DNA of 64,000 nucleotides from an uncultured Helicobacteraceae bacterium (GTDB lineage Bacteria; Campylobacterota; Campylobacteria; Campylobacterales; Helicobacteraceae): positions 9,644 to 73,643 of the forward strand of contig CAJTQL010000003.1 in the NCBI GenBank assembly GCA_910578285.1. Reading direction: 5' to 3'. The notes under the pieces were generated by a model that worked only from the letters and a program-made list of their open reading frames with translations, ran no database searches and was not told where the DNA came from. A program made the position numbers and the translations under genes. Shown here piece by piece: positions 16,438 through 24,533 of this stretch (the first letter of the stretch is position 1; each line of letters begins with the position of its first letter).

Positions 16438-16834
16438 GACGTTCGCAACCGTGATTTTTGCAAACGAAGTTGGAATTTTCGGTCTGCTGCTCGAGATTGT
16501 TGTAACATTCATTTTGGGCGTTTCTATGTTGGTCAATTTTCGCGGAATCCTTACATATAGTTTTGAGGTGTTGCGCAGTGGTAAGATTGCGAGCGGCGAT
16601 GTCGCATTTGCGTCATTGGTGCAGCTCATGGGCGCAATCTTGCTCATCACGCCGGGCATTGTGTCTGATATTGTGGGGTTTGTGCTTGTTGGAGTTGGCT
16701 TTGCCAAAGTCGGATTCAAGCCGCAAACAAGGCAGCAGGGTGCCGGACTTTATCAAACGTATGACAGAGAGGATTATAATAGCGTTCCCGATGAAAAGAT
16801 TATCGACATTGAGGCGATTAGCAAAAGGAAATAG
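16388..16834 (+). CDS. fxsA: FxsA family inner-membrane protein
   Basis: 148 residues. Helices at about 7-45 (FLIYLLCETFATVIFANEVG; LLLEIVVTFILGVSMLV) and 72-100 (LMGAILLITPGIVSDIVGF) with the LLITPGIVSD motif that defines FxsA. The hydrophilic tail (about 105-148) is charged. The family is known for relieving phage T7 exclusion in E. coli when overproduced; its normal role is unclear. Starts inside the end of proS; a downstream Met at 16409 is possible. Directly followed by hemC, whose ATG abuts the stop. Confidence 0.8.
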   Translation: MYRALSIMLFLIYLLCETFATVIFANEVGIFGLLLEIVVTFILGVSMLVNFRGILTYSFEVLRSGKIASGDVAFASLVQLMGAILLITPGIVSDIVGFVLVGVGFAKVGFKPQTRQQGAGLYQTYDREDYNSVPDEKIIDIEAISKRK

Positions 16835-17785
16835 ATGCGATTACAACTAGGGACCAGGGCGAGTGCGCTCGCTCTTTGGCAGGCAGAATATATCCGCTCT
16901 TTGTTGCTTGCAATGGATAGGAATCTTGAGATTGAGATTGTCAAGGTGCAGACAAAAGGCGATGCGATACTAAACAAGCCGTTATCCAAGATTGGAGGCA
17001 AAGGGTTGTTTACGCAAGAAATCGAAAATGCAATGCATGCAGGCGAGCTCGACTTTGCTGTGCATTCGCTCAAAGATGTCCCTGTTGATGAAGATGGCGA
17101 GTTTGTGCTCGCCGCATTTAGCGAGCGCGAGGATAGGCGCGATTGTTTCGTGAGTGAGCATTTTGCGAGCTTGGAGTCTCTGCCCAAAGGCGCGCTTGTA
17201 GGCACAACATCATTGCGCCGCACAATGCAATTGAAACATTTGCGCCCCGATTTGCGCACGCAAAGCTTGCGTGGCAATGTTATCACGCGACTTGAGCGTT
17301 TGCGCAGTGGTCATTTTGATGCGATTATCCTTGCGAGTGCGGGCGTGCAACGCTTGGGCTTGCAAGGTAAGGTTGCGCATATCGTGCCGATTCCGATTGA
17401 GACGTTGATTCCTGCTGTGGGGCAGGGGATTGTTGTCGCGCAATGTAAACGTAATAATCATGCATTGTGTGCGCTGCTAGGTCGTATTAGCGATTCCAAA
17501 GCAACTCTTGAGGCGTTATGTGAGCGGAGTTTTTCACGCAGCCTTGGCGGAGGCTGCCAAGCACCTGTTGGAATTTGCGCTGTTTTGAATCATGGCATTT
17601 GTCGTGTTGAAGCGATTGTGGGGTTGCTTGATGGTAGCACGATTCTAAAAGAAAGCCTCGAATCTCCTGTATCAAGCGATGATGATGCGCAAAGGCTTGG
17701 GATTGCCCTTGCTGATTTGATGCGTTGTAAGGGCGCGAAGGCTTTGTTGGCGCAAGCAAGGGAGATGGATTTTGAAGGATTATGA
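16835..17785 (+). CDS. hemC: Porphobilinogen deaminase (hydroxymethylbilane synthase)
   Basis: 316 residues. Polymerises four porphobilinogens into hydroxymethylbilane in haem synthesis. N-terminal LGTRASALALWQAE, then KGLFTQEIENAMHAGELDFAVHSLKDVP split here as KGLFTQEIENAM and FAVHSLKDVP, GTTSLRR, and the cofactor site LGGGCQAPVGICA with the dipyrromethane-binding Cys near 239. The ATG follows the fxsA stop without a gap, and the 3' end overlaps the next gene by 14 bases. Part of the haem cluster with hemA. Confidence 0.97.
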   Translation: MRLQLGTRASALALWQAEYIRSLLLAMDRNLEIEIVKVQTKGDAILNKPLSKIGGKGLFTQEIENAMHAGELDFAVHSLKDVPVDEDGEFVLAAFSEREDRRDCFVSEHFASLESLPKGALVGTTSLRRTMQLKHLRPDLRTQSLRGNVITRLERLRSGHFDAIILASAGVQRLGLQGKVAHIVPIPIETLIPAVGQGIVVAQCKRNNHALCALLGRISDSKATLEALCERSFSRSLGGGCQAPVGICAVLNHGICRVEAIVGLLDGSTILKESLESPVSSDDDAQRLGIALADLMRCKGAKALLAQAREMDFEGL

Positions 17786-18191
17786 GATTCGGCTTTGGAC
17801 AACTATGTATTTGCCAGAAGGGTTTGAGATACTCGGCATTGTCGAGGGCAGCGCGCTTGTGTGTCGTAGCGCATTGCGCGAAATGGAAGCCGAAGCAAAG
17901 AATCTTGTCGGGCTCAAGGCAAGGTCGTGGCTTGCTGACATGCGCAAGCAGGCTGTATGCGAGCTAGTTGGCGAGGCAAAACGTTTGGGCGCAGCGGCTG
18001 TGATGGGATTGCGCTATGATTGTTATCATTTGAGCGACACCCTTTGTGAAGTGTTTGCTTATGGCACAGCGATTGCTCCATGTGTGCATAAAAAATGTCG
18101 AGATTCTCCACTTGAAGCAACTTCTATGGAAAACCATGCTAGAATCGATTTAGTCGCGAGATTGGAGCAGCTCAATACAAAAAAGGATTAG
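17772..18191 (+). CDS. YbjQ/UPF0145-like heavy-metal-binding-domain family protein
   Basis: 139 residues; TTG start at 17772 within the end of hemC, with GGGAGATGG ahead. The LPEGFEILGIVEGSALVC opening, LADMRKQAVCELVGEAKRLG helix and GAAAVMGLRYDCY strand fit the UPF0145/YbjQ fold, a small pentamer-forming family of unknown function. The C-terminal tail (about 105-139) is not part of the domain. The assignment rests on pattern recognition, so it is moderate. Confidence 0.55.
   Translation: MKDYEIRLWTTMYLPEGFEILGIVEGSALVCRSALREMEAEAKNLVGLKARSWLADMRKQAVCELVGEAKRLGAAAVMGLRYDCYHLSDTLCEVFAYGTAIAPCVHKKCRDSPLEATSMENHARIDLVARLEQLNTKKD
18137..18145 (+). promoter_or_regulatory. Possible internal promoter ahead of minD
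   Basis: TGC-TAGAAT extended -10 inside the last codons of the preceding gene, 52 bp before minD ATG 18197. It could uncouple minDE from the hem genes. Confidence 0.3.
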
Positions 18192-18196
18192 ATATT

Positions 18197-19006
18197 ATGG
18201 CTGAAGTGATTACGATTACCTCAGGCAAAGGTGGCGTAGGGAAGAGCACCACATGTGCGAACCTTGCAGCCGGAATTGCCCAAGAAGGCAAACGTGTCGT
18301 AGCGATAGATTTTGACATTGGATTGCGGAATCTTGATATGATTTTGGGGCTTGAAAATCGGATTGTTTATGATGTGATTGATGTGATGGAGGGCAATTGT
18401 AATCTTTCGCAGGCGCTCATTAATCATAAAAAGACAAAAGACCTCTATTTTCTGCCTGCAAGCCAAAGCAAGGATAAGAACATTCTCGACAAAGAAAAGG
18501 TGCGCAAATTGCTTGAAGAACTCAAGAAAGATTTTGATTATATCTTTATCGATTCTCCTGCTGGCATCGAGAGTGGCTTTGAGCATGCAGCGTTTCTTGC
18601 TGACCGCGCATTGATTGTAACAACACCAGAAGTGAGTGCTGTGCGCGATGCGGATAGAGTCATCGGAATCATAGATGCCAAAAGCGAAAAGGCAAAGGCG
18701 GGACTACAAGTGCACAAAGAGATTATCATCAACCGCGTACGCGCCGATATGATAGAACGCGGCGAGATGATGAGCATTGATGATGTGCTGCAGATTCTCG
18801 CATTGACACTCATTGGAATTGTGCCCGAAGATGAAAAAGTCATCAGCGCAACCAACTTAGGCGAGCCCGTGATTTATAGCCATTGCATTTCAGGAGAGGC
18901 ATACAAACGCATTTCCAGACGCGTTGTGGGCGAAAAAGAAGTGCCATTTATGGATTTGCGGCAAAAAGGCGGCTTTTTTAGTAGCCTCAAAAGGCTCTTT
19001 TCATGA
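18197..19006 (+). CDS. minD: Septum-site-determining ATPase MinD
   Basis: 269 residues. Membrane-bound ATPase that places the division septum at mid-cell. Deviant Walker A KGGVGKST at 11-18, switch I FDIGLRNLDMILG, Walker B-like YIFIDSPAGIE near 115, and a C-terminal amphipathic membrane-targeting helix (FFSSLKRLFS). Its stop overlaps the minE start (ATGA). No minC is visible in the window. AAGGAT lies upstream of ATG 18197. Confidence 0.97.
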   Translation: MAEVITITSGKGGVGKSTTCANLAAGIAQEGKRVVAIDFDIGLRNLDMILGLENRIVYDVIDVMEGNCNLSQALINHKKTKDLYFLPASQSKDKNILDKEKVRKLLEELKKDFDYIFIDSPAGIESGFEHAAFLADRALIVTTPEVSAVRDADRVIGIIDAKSEKAKAGLQVHKEIIINRVRADMIERGEMMSIDDVLQILALTLIGIVPEDEKVISATNLGEPVIYSHCISGEAYKRISRRVVGEKEVPFMDLRQKGGFFSSLKRLFS

Positions 19007-19242
19007 TAGGGCTATTTGGCAAAAAAAGCTCTGCTGCTGTGGCGCATGACCGCTTGCGGCTCGTTCTTGAACGTGAGCGACAGGGCGTTCCTGCGGCTTA
19101 TTTTGATGCTATGCGTGAAGAGATTGTTCAGGCTGTGCGTGCGATTACGAAAAAATACACCAATGCAGAACGTATCGAAGTTAAGAATCAAGATAGCAAT
19201 AGCCTTGAGATTGAAATTATTTTGGAGAAGAGAACTCTTTGA
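19003..19242 (+). CDS. minE: Cell division topological specificity factor MinE
   Basis: 79 residues. Stimulates MinD ATPase and drives the oscillation that restricts septum inhibitors to the poles. The N-terminal MIGLFGKKSSAAVAHDRLRL resembles the membrane-targeting and anti-MinCD segment of MinE, followed by the dimeric topological domain (AITKKYTNAERIEV; SLEIEIIL). Translationally coupled to minD by a four-base overlap. Confidence 0.92.
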   Translation: MIGLFGKKSSAAVAHDRLRLVLERERQGVPAAYFDAMREEIVQAVRAITKKYTNAERIEVKNQDSNSLEIEIILEKRTL

Positions 19243-19254
19243 TTGGGGGAGAAA

Positions 19255-20130
19255 ATGCGTTTCGTTTTTGCCGCATGCGTGCTTATTGTTTTGCTTTTTG
19301 GGCTATATGATAGAGCCCAAAGGGGCATCGAGTCCGCACTTCCAACGGCAACGTCTCCAACCCTCGCATTATCAACCATAGCAGAAACTGCCACTCAAGA
19401 TGTGCAACCAACGCACGAGGTTACAGAACAAGCCGCACAAACATTTCCATTGCCAACAGAATCGGCGCAACTACCCGCTGTGGCTGTGATTATCGATGAC
19501 ATCAATTCGTCCGAGCAGCTGCGCTTGATCGATGCGATTCCGCTTGCTATCACGCCCGCAATTATGCCCAACAATGCGACTAACCCAAAGAGTAGCGAGC
19601 TGCACAAGAATCGCGAGGTCTATTTGGTACATCTGCCGCTTCAGGCGCACAATTTTGTCCAAAAAGAACATATTGTGCTAACAGATTCACAGAGTGCAGA
19701 GTCGATTACCAAGCGCATTGAGGACATTGTTGCGCAATTTCCTAATGTTCGCTTCCTCAATAACCATACAGGAAGTAAATTTACAGAACATGTGGATTCT
19801 ATGCGTGCCTTGCTGCTTGCTTTGCAAAAGCACGGGATTTTGTTTGTGGATAGCAAAACAACGTCCCGAAGTGTTGTGCGCAAAGTGGCAGAGACATTGG
19901 GGCTGCGTATAGTCGAACGTGATGTTTTTTTGGATTTTGACAGAAAACCAGAAAAAATTGCTAAACAATTACATTTAGCGGTTACAATTGCAAAAAGACG
20001 TGGTTATGCAATTGCAATTGGACATCCCTATCCCGAAACATTTGCCGTGCTTTCCCAACCCCAGTGGAGAGAGTTGGACGTTGCATTTGTCTATCTTGAT
20101 ACGCTTGTGAAGGAGAAAATATGGCGATAG
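19255..20130 (+). CDS. Divergent polysaccharide deacetylase family protein
   Basis: About 291 residues from ATG 19255, which follows GGGGGAG closely; TTG 19243 is an alternative. N-terminal membrane anchor or leader (MRFVFAACVLIVLLFGLYDR), a Thr/Ala-rich linker (about 30-70), then the catalytic-like domain: VAVIIDDINSSEQL, ITPAIMPNN, VYLVHLPLQAHNF, FLNNHTGSKFTE and IAIGHPYPETF. This is the DUF610 (YibQ-like) family, distantly related to NodB-type deacetylases and often near cell-envelope genes; the substrate is not established. Located between minE and the WD40 gene, which overlaps its end by 10 bases. Confidence 0.82.
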   Translation: MRFVFAACVLIVLLFGLYDRAQRGIESALPTATSPTLALSTIAETATQDVQPTHEVTEQAAQTFPLPTESAQLPAVAVIIDDINSSEQLRLIDAIPLAITPAIMPNNATNPKSSELHKNREVYLVHLPLQAHNFVQKEHIVLTDSQSAESITKRIEDIVAQFPNVRFLNNHTGSKFTEHVDSMRALLLALQKHGILFVDSKTTSRSVVRKVAETLGLRIVERDVFLDFDRKPEKIAKQLHLAVTIAKRRGYAIAIGHPYPETFAVLSQPQWRELDVAFVYLDTLVKEKIWR

Positions 20131-22262
20131 TAGAATTACAAGATGACCTATTCCAAACAATTCAGGTGAACGGCAGTGTGCTTTCGCTTCAAGAATATGA
20201 TTCTAAGCTTTTGTGTGTGGATAGCACTTATTCTCTGTCTGTGTTCTCAAAGGATCTTTCGCTTGAAAAGAATATGCAAATCTCTAAAGATTTTGAGCAA
20301 CCCCACCGCTACTCCAACGCATACAGCGCCTCGCCTTTTGGGCTTGTGTGTGTACCTATTATGGGTACAAAAGAGGGCATTGTGCTACGTGTTGGCGACG
20401 AAATCGCGAATGTCGGCGTGATTGATGAGCATGAAGCTGATGTGGAAAGTTCCGCTTTTAGCCCTGATGGACGTTACTATGCCACTGGTGGACAAGATGG
20501 GCGAATCTTCTTGTATGACACACAACATCTTTCCGTTATTGGTTCGCTGATTCCTCGTTCCGATTATATCTCTTCGTTGCGATTTTCGCATGATTCCGAG
20601 CTTTTGGCATGTGCGGGCTATGATAAAACGGTGGTGGTTTTTGATATGGTGCAAAACAAAACGCGCTGCACAATCAAAACACCCGATGTTGTCGAAAAGG
20701 TCGCTTTTTGTGATAATGCGCAAAAACTCTTTATGATTTTGCGCAACGGCGCTGCAATGCTCTATGACCTTGTGAATCGCGAACCTTTGAGCACCGAAAA
20801 CCTCTTTGCTACATGGCCTAGCTCGCTCGCCATTAGCCCAGATGGGCGCTTTGCGATTGTCGGAGTACGCGGTGATTCTTTGTATATTGTCAATGCGTTG
20901 AATAATAGCAAGCTTATGGAGATTAAAATCAATGCTTCAGGGGTGAATCGCCTATTTTTTAGCAAAGATTGGCTGTTTGTGGGGACGATTGATGGGAATA
21001 TTCTCGTGATTGAGTATCAAAGGGGGCAAAAAGAGCTCGAAGAAGCAGTGCGCAAAAAAGACTATCAAACCGCACGTTCGATGATTGAGAATAATGTATT
21101 TCTCACTATCCATCCACTTATGAAAATTTTCGATGATGATTGGCCAGAAATTCTACAAAAAGCCATTGCATTGCTCAATGCACAAAAAATTGAAGAAGCT
21201 GTGAATCTTGTCCAGCCCTTTGTCTATGACCAAGAAAAATCGCGCGAATTTGATTTTTATCTTGGACAACAGGGCGCTGTACGCGACTTTAATCAATGTG
21301 TGGAGAATAAGGAATACTCCAAAGCCTACGATATGACGCTCACGGTGAAGTTTTTGGTTAATACAGCGACTTTTGCCACTCTCGAGCAAGCTTGGAATCG
21401 CGCTTTTGTGCAAGCCAAACGACTGCTTGAAGACAATCCATCGTTAAATCTACGCAAGGCAGAAGCGGTGCTGAAGCCATTTGATTCGGGCGTGAAACGT
21501 GAGATTATTAGCAAATTAATCAAAAATCATCAAGTCTTTACTCAAGCAGAAGATTTGATTAAAAATAAAAACTTTAAAGGTTATTTTTCGCTCGTCAATC
21601 AGCATAGCTTCTTGCGTGATACGGATTTGTATAAAAAAGTCTATTTGCTTGGTGAGCGCAATATGACCGAGATATTTCATCTTGAACAAGAAGGAGAGCT
21701 CGAAAAAGCCGAAGAAATTGCGCGATTCTTGCAGATTTTCCCAAGCTTCAAGCGCGCTGCAACAGAGCGAATTATCATCTTGCAACAGAAACGATTCTTG
21801 CTTGCTGCAATTGAGGGGCATGACATCGCAAAGGCGTATGCGATTGTCGAGGAATACCGCGCATTGCGTTCGATGCCACAATTTAAGGAGTTTATGAAAG
21901 ATTTTGAGAATGTCTTTGAAAAGGCAAAAGATGCTGCGCTCAATGGGCGTCCAAAAACGGTGATGACAATCTTTGGCGAGTATATGAATATCGCTTTTTG
22001 GGTGGATAGAATCGCTTCGTTATTCAAAGTTGCATATATCCATGAAATTGAAAATAAAATCCCCGAAGGTAACATTAACTGGCGTGTTACGCTCAAGCGT
22101 TTCATCGACCGCTTTGGGCGTGACCCAATGCTTGAGGCGCTTATGGAGCAGCATAAACTCCAAGATGAGATCAAAGCCATTGAAGAAGAAGGGAGCTTTA
22201 TTGGCTATCGCACAGCGAAGCTTGTTGAGGAGATTGTGATTTTCTTTGTGGAGAAGGAATAG
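20121..22262 (+). CDS. WD40-repeat protein with long helical C-terminal region
   Basis: 713 residues. The N-terminal half (about 15-300) carries degenerate WD40 blades: SAFSPDGRYYATGGQDGRIF, LRFSHDSELLACAGYDKTVV and SLAISPDGRFAIVGVRGDSL. The rest (about 305-713) is alpha-helical with TPR-like pairs (KKDYQTARSMIENNVFLTIH; ENKEYSKAYDMTLTVKFLV; LEQEGELEKAEEIARFLQIF). No signal peptide, so cytoplasmic. Such a layout suits a protein-protein scaffold; similar large WD40 proteins sit beside dprA in related genomes as far as I recall. It overlaps the upstream deacetylase-like gene and touches dprA (stop and start share a base). Function unknown. Confidence 0.75.
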   Translation: MAIVELQDDLFQTIQVNGSVLSLQEYDSKLLCVDSTYSLSVFSKDLSLEKNMQISKDFEQPHRYSNAYSASPFGLVCVPIMGTKEGIVLRVGDEIANVGVIDEHEADVESSAFSPDGRYYATGGQDGRIFLYDTQHLSVIGSLIPRSDYISSLRFSHDSELLACAGYDKTVVVFDMVQNKTRCTIKTPDVVEKVAFCDNAQKLFMILRNGAAMLYDLVNREPLSTENLFATWPSSLAISPDGRFAIVGVRGDSLYIVNALNNSKLMEIKINASGVNRLFFSKDWLFVGTIDGNILVIEYQRGQKELEEAVRKKDYQTARSMIENNVFLTIHPLMKIFDDDWPEILQKAIALLNAQKIEEAVNLVQPFVYDQEKSREFDFYLGQQGAVRDFNQCVENKEYSKAYDMTLTVKFLVNTATFATLEQAWNRAFVQAKRLLEDNPSLNLRKAEAVLKPFDSGVKREIISKLIKNHQVFTQAEDLIKNKNFKGYFSLVNQHSFLRDTDLYKKVYLLGERNMTEIFHLEQEGELEKAEEIARFLQIFPSFKRAATERIIILQQKRFLLAAIEGHDIAKAYAIVEEYRALRSMPQFKEFMKDFENVFEKAKDAALNGRPKTVMTIFGEYMNIAFWVDRIASLFKVAYIHEIENKIPEGNINWRVTLKRFIDRFGRDPMLEALMEQHKLQDEIKAIEEEGSFIGYRTAKLVEEIVIFFVEKE

Positions 22263-23095
22263 TGCCCACGCAGATTCTCCAAACACAGAATCTGAATGCA
22301 AACATTCAAGCCAAGCTTCGTCATTTGCGCCGCGAAATTGGCTGGTTTTTCTATCGAGGCAATGCGGCGCTGCTTGATTGTTTGCTTATTGCTATCGTTG
22401 GCTCGCGCCATGCTAGCCCCTATGCCAAAACCTACACCTTTCAGCTCGCGCGGCAAATCGCTGATATTGGTGCTGTTGTGATTAGCGGTGGGGCTTTTGG
22501 TATTGATATTGAAGCACACAAAGGAGCAGGGAGCAAAACGATTTTGGTTTCACCATCAGGACTTGGGTGCTACTATCCTGCATCGCATCGTAAAGAGATT
22601 GAGCAAATCGCCACTAATGGCTTGATTCTTAGCGAATATGAGGCAGATTTTCTGCCCCAAAAATGGACATTTTTGGAACGCAACAAAATAATAATTGCCC
22701 TAAGTGATTGTGTGGTTGTGTCGCAAGCTGACGAAAACAGCGGCTCGATTCAATCGGCGCAATTTGCCTATAAAATTGGCAAGCCATTGTTTGTTTTTTC
22801 GCACAGAATGGGTGAGAGCTTGGGGACACAAAAGCTTATTGAGACAAAAATGGCAATGCCCATTGTTCGAATCGAGAACTTTTTGCAATGGCTCCTTGCT
22901 ACTTTTAGTGCTGAATTTAGGCTAAAGAGCCGCGCACAAAGTGTCGATAGTACGCATGATGCTTTTATGGAATTCTGCAGGCAAGCACCGCTTGAGGTTG
23001 AGGTGATTGAAAAATTTGGCACACAGAGGCTTGCCGAAGAGCAATTGAAAGGCTCCATTGAGCTTCGCAATGGGCGCATTGTCGTGGTCGAATAG
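22262..23095 (+). CDS. dprA: DNA-processing protein DprA
   Basis: 277 residues; GTG 22262 shares a base with the previous stop. DprA protects incoming single-stranded DNA and loads RecA during natural transformation. Rossmann-like domain with IAIVGSRHASPYA (read as IVGSRHASPYAKTYTF), VISGGAFGIDIEAHKGAG, TILVSPSGLGCYYPASHR and FLERNKIIIALSDCVVVSQA. A short C-terminal winged-helix-like region (about 230-277) ends the protein, as in Helicobacter DprA forms. Followed two bases later by ruvX; the dprA-ruvX pairing is common in this group. Confidence 0.93.
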   Translation: MPTQILQTQNLNANIQAKLRHLRREIGWFFYRGNAALLDCLLIAIVGSRHASPYAKTYTFQLARQIADIGAVVISGGAFGIDIEAHKGAGSKTILVSPSGLGCYYPASHRKEIEQIATNGLILSEYEADFLPQKWTFLERNKIIIALSDCVVVSQADENSGSIQSAQFAYKIGKPLFVFSHRMGESLGTQKLIETKMAMPIVRIENFLQWLLATFSAEFRLKSRAQSVDSTHDAFMEFCRQAPLEVEVIEKFGTQRLAEEQLKGSIELRNGRIVVVE

Positions 23096-23097
23096 CC

Positions 23098-23502
23098 ATG
23101 CAAAGCATTGTCGCGATTGATTTGGGGCTCAAACGCATTGGGCTTGCACATTTGTGTGCGGGCATTATTGTGCCGCTTGCGCCGATTTTGCGATACAATC
23201 GCAACCAAGCAGCAAGTGCTGTGCTCGCTGTGCTTGAGCAAAAGCAAGCCGAGATTGTGCTGATTGGCGTTGCGTTCGATGGCGCTAGCTCTGAAACAAT
23301 GCGCAAAAGGGCGCAGCATTTCGCGCAGCTTTTGGGCGAGGGGCGCACGATTGTCTTTTTTGATGAATCGTATAGCTCTGTTGAAGCGCAACAACGATGT
23401 AGGGCGCGGTTTTCGCGACATAAGGGATATTTAGATAGTATTGCTGCTATGATACTTTTGGAGCGCTATTGGGAGAGGCAGGCTGAAAAGGAGAAGAGAT
23501 GA
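23098..23502 (+). CDS. ruvX: Holliday junction resolvase-like protein RuvX/YqgF
   Basis: 134 residues. RNase H-fold nuclease family; E. coli YqgF helps process pre-16S rRNA and RuvX forms resolve Holliday junctions. The opening IVAIDLGLKRIGLAHL carries the first catalytic Asp; VLIGVAFDGAS and the late acidic DSIAAMILLERYWER complete the active site. Translationally coupled to dacA by a four-base overlap. Confidence 0.88.
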   Translation: MQSIVAIDLGLKRIGLAHLCAGIIVPLAPILRYNRNQAASAVLAVLEQKQAEIVLIGVAFDGASSETMRKRAQHFAQLLGEGRTIVFFDESYSSVEAQQRCRARFSRHKGYLDSIAAMILLERYWERQAEKEKR

Positions 23503-24338
23503 AAACACTCTTATTGATTCTGTTACCTTGCTTGTTGTGGGCGGATTCTTTGGGCAAATTTGAGGACGAGATTACGTCTTTGATTGTCAAAGATTTGCAA
23601 AGGCAAAAAATTCTCTATGCCAAAGCGAGTCACAAAAAAATGCGCCCAGCAAGCCTCACAAAGATTATGACGGCGATGCTTGCGATTGAGAGTGGGCAGA
23701 TGAATCGGCTTGTCAGCATTCCCAAAGAAGCAACAAAAGTAGAACAAATCAAGCTTGGGCTTAGGGCTGGCGAAAAGGTCTATTTGCGCGATTTAGTCAA
23801 GGCAACGTTGATTGGTTCGGCAAACGATGCTGCTGTGGCGATTGGAATCCATATCGGTGGCAGCACAAAGAAATTTGTGGCGATGATGAATCGCAAAGCG
23901 CGCATGCTTGGTATGACTAATACGCGTTTTACAAATGCTGCGGGATTCGACATCGGTGCACATTATTCGAGTGCGAGCGATTTGATGAAACTTGCTGAAT
24001 ATGCGATTCAGAATGCTACGTTCAATCAGGCTGTGAAGGCAGATATGCATAGATTCCGCGCAACAAACACTAAGCGTTCATATGTCGTGCGGACGACAAA
24101 TCGTTTGCTCAAAGAGCGCAAATATGCTGTGGGTGTCAAAACAGGTTACACATCAAAAGCGGGTCCATGTCTTATTGCGCGTGGCAAAAAGGGCAATAAA
24201 GATGTGCTTCTTGTGATGCTCAACCAAAAGGTGAAACGTTGGGAAAGCGCCGTGGCGATTTTGGATCTCGTACTTGATGAGAAAAAGAATGGTGGGGCAG
24301 TGCAGGCGTTTGGGGAACGCTATGTAACGCCATATTGA
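23499..24338 (+). CDS. dacA: D-alanyl-D-alanine carboxypeptidase (S11 family, PBP5/6-like)
   Basis: 279 residues. Penicillin-binding protein that trims the terminal D-Ala of peptidoglycan peptides in the periplasm. Signal peptide MKTLLLILLPCLLWADS. Active-site SLTK at 52-55, SAN at 107-109 and KTG near 214 are all present with the expected spacing. The C-terminal beta domain and amphipathic anchor of classical PBP5 are absent or very short, so it may be a soluble form. Last gene of the plus-strand series; the convergent tRNA gene follows by 7 bp. Confidence 0.9.
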   Translation: MKTLLLILLPCLLWADSLGKFEDEITSLIVKDLQRQKILYAKASHKKMRPASLTKIMTAMLAIESGQMNRLVSIPKEATKVEQIKLGLRAGEKVYLRDLVKATLIGSANDAAVAIGIHIGGSTKKFVAMMNRKARMLGMTNTRFTNAAGFDIGAHYSSASDLMKLAEYAIQNATFNQAVKADMHRFRATNTKRSYVVRTTNRLLKERKYAVGVKTGYTSKAGPCLIARGKKGNKDVLLVMLNQKVKRWESAVAILDLVLDEKKNGGAVQAFGERYVTPY

Positions 24339-24345
24339 ATCCAAA

Positions 24346-24423
24346 TGGTCGGAGTAGCGGGATTTGAACCCACGACCTCACCCACCCCAAGGGTGTGCGC
24401 TAGCCAGGCTGCGCTATACTCCG
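24346..24423 (-). tRNA. trnP: tRNA-Pro (anticodon GGG)
   Basis: Read on the minus strand, the acceptor stem CGGAGTA pairs with TACTCCG, followed by discriminator A and an encoded CCA (complement TGG at 24346-24348). The anticodon stem CACCC/GGGTG holds loop TTGGGGT with anticodon GGG (decodes CCC/CCU). The T-arm GTGGG-TTCAAAT-CCCGC is intact. Length 78 with CCA. It lies between dacA and flgI, opposite to both. Confidence 0.97.
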
Positions 24424-24435
24424 ACACAAGGCGTA

Positions 24436-24444
24436 ATTATAGCA
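24436..24444 (-). promoter_or_regulatory. Extended -10 promoter of tRNA-Pro
   Basis: On the minus strand TGC-TATAAT, with its last base 13 bp before the first base of the tRNA. Confidence 0.6.
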
Positions 24445-24483
24445 ACAATAGATTAAAGGTTTCTGAAACCAAAGCAGAAAAAG

Positions 24484-24498
24484 TGGCACGGCTTTTGC
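24484..24498 (+). promoter_or_regulatory. Sigma-54 (RpoN) promoter for flgI-flgJ-flgS
   Basis: TGGCACG-GCTT-TTGC is an exact match to the -24/-12 consensus, with GG (24485-24486) and GC (24497-24498) separated by ten bases, followed by TTT. The predicted start is about 12 bases on, and the flgI ATG is at 24534, giving a short leader with AAGGACGGAG as ribosome site. It is the only full consensus match noticed in the window. Confidence 0.85.
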
Positions 24499-24533
24499 TT
24501 TTTCCGATAGAAACCAACAAAAGGACGGAGGCT

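Noticed and set aside
22768..23421. 217-codon minus-strand ORF over dprA and ruvX
   Set aside because: Antisense to two well-supported genes; basic low-complexity translation.
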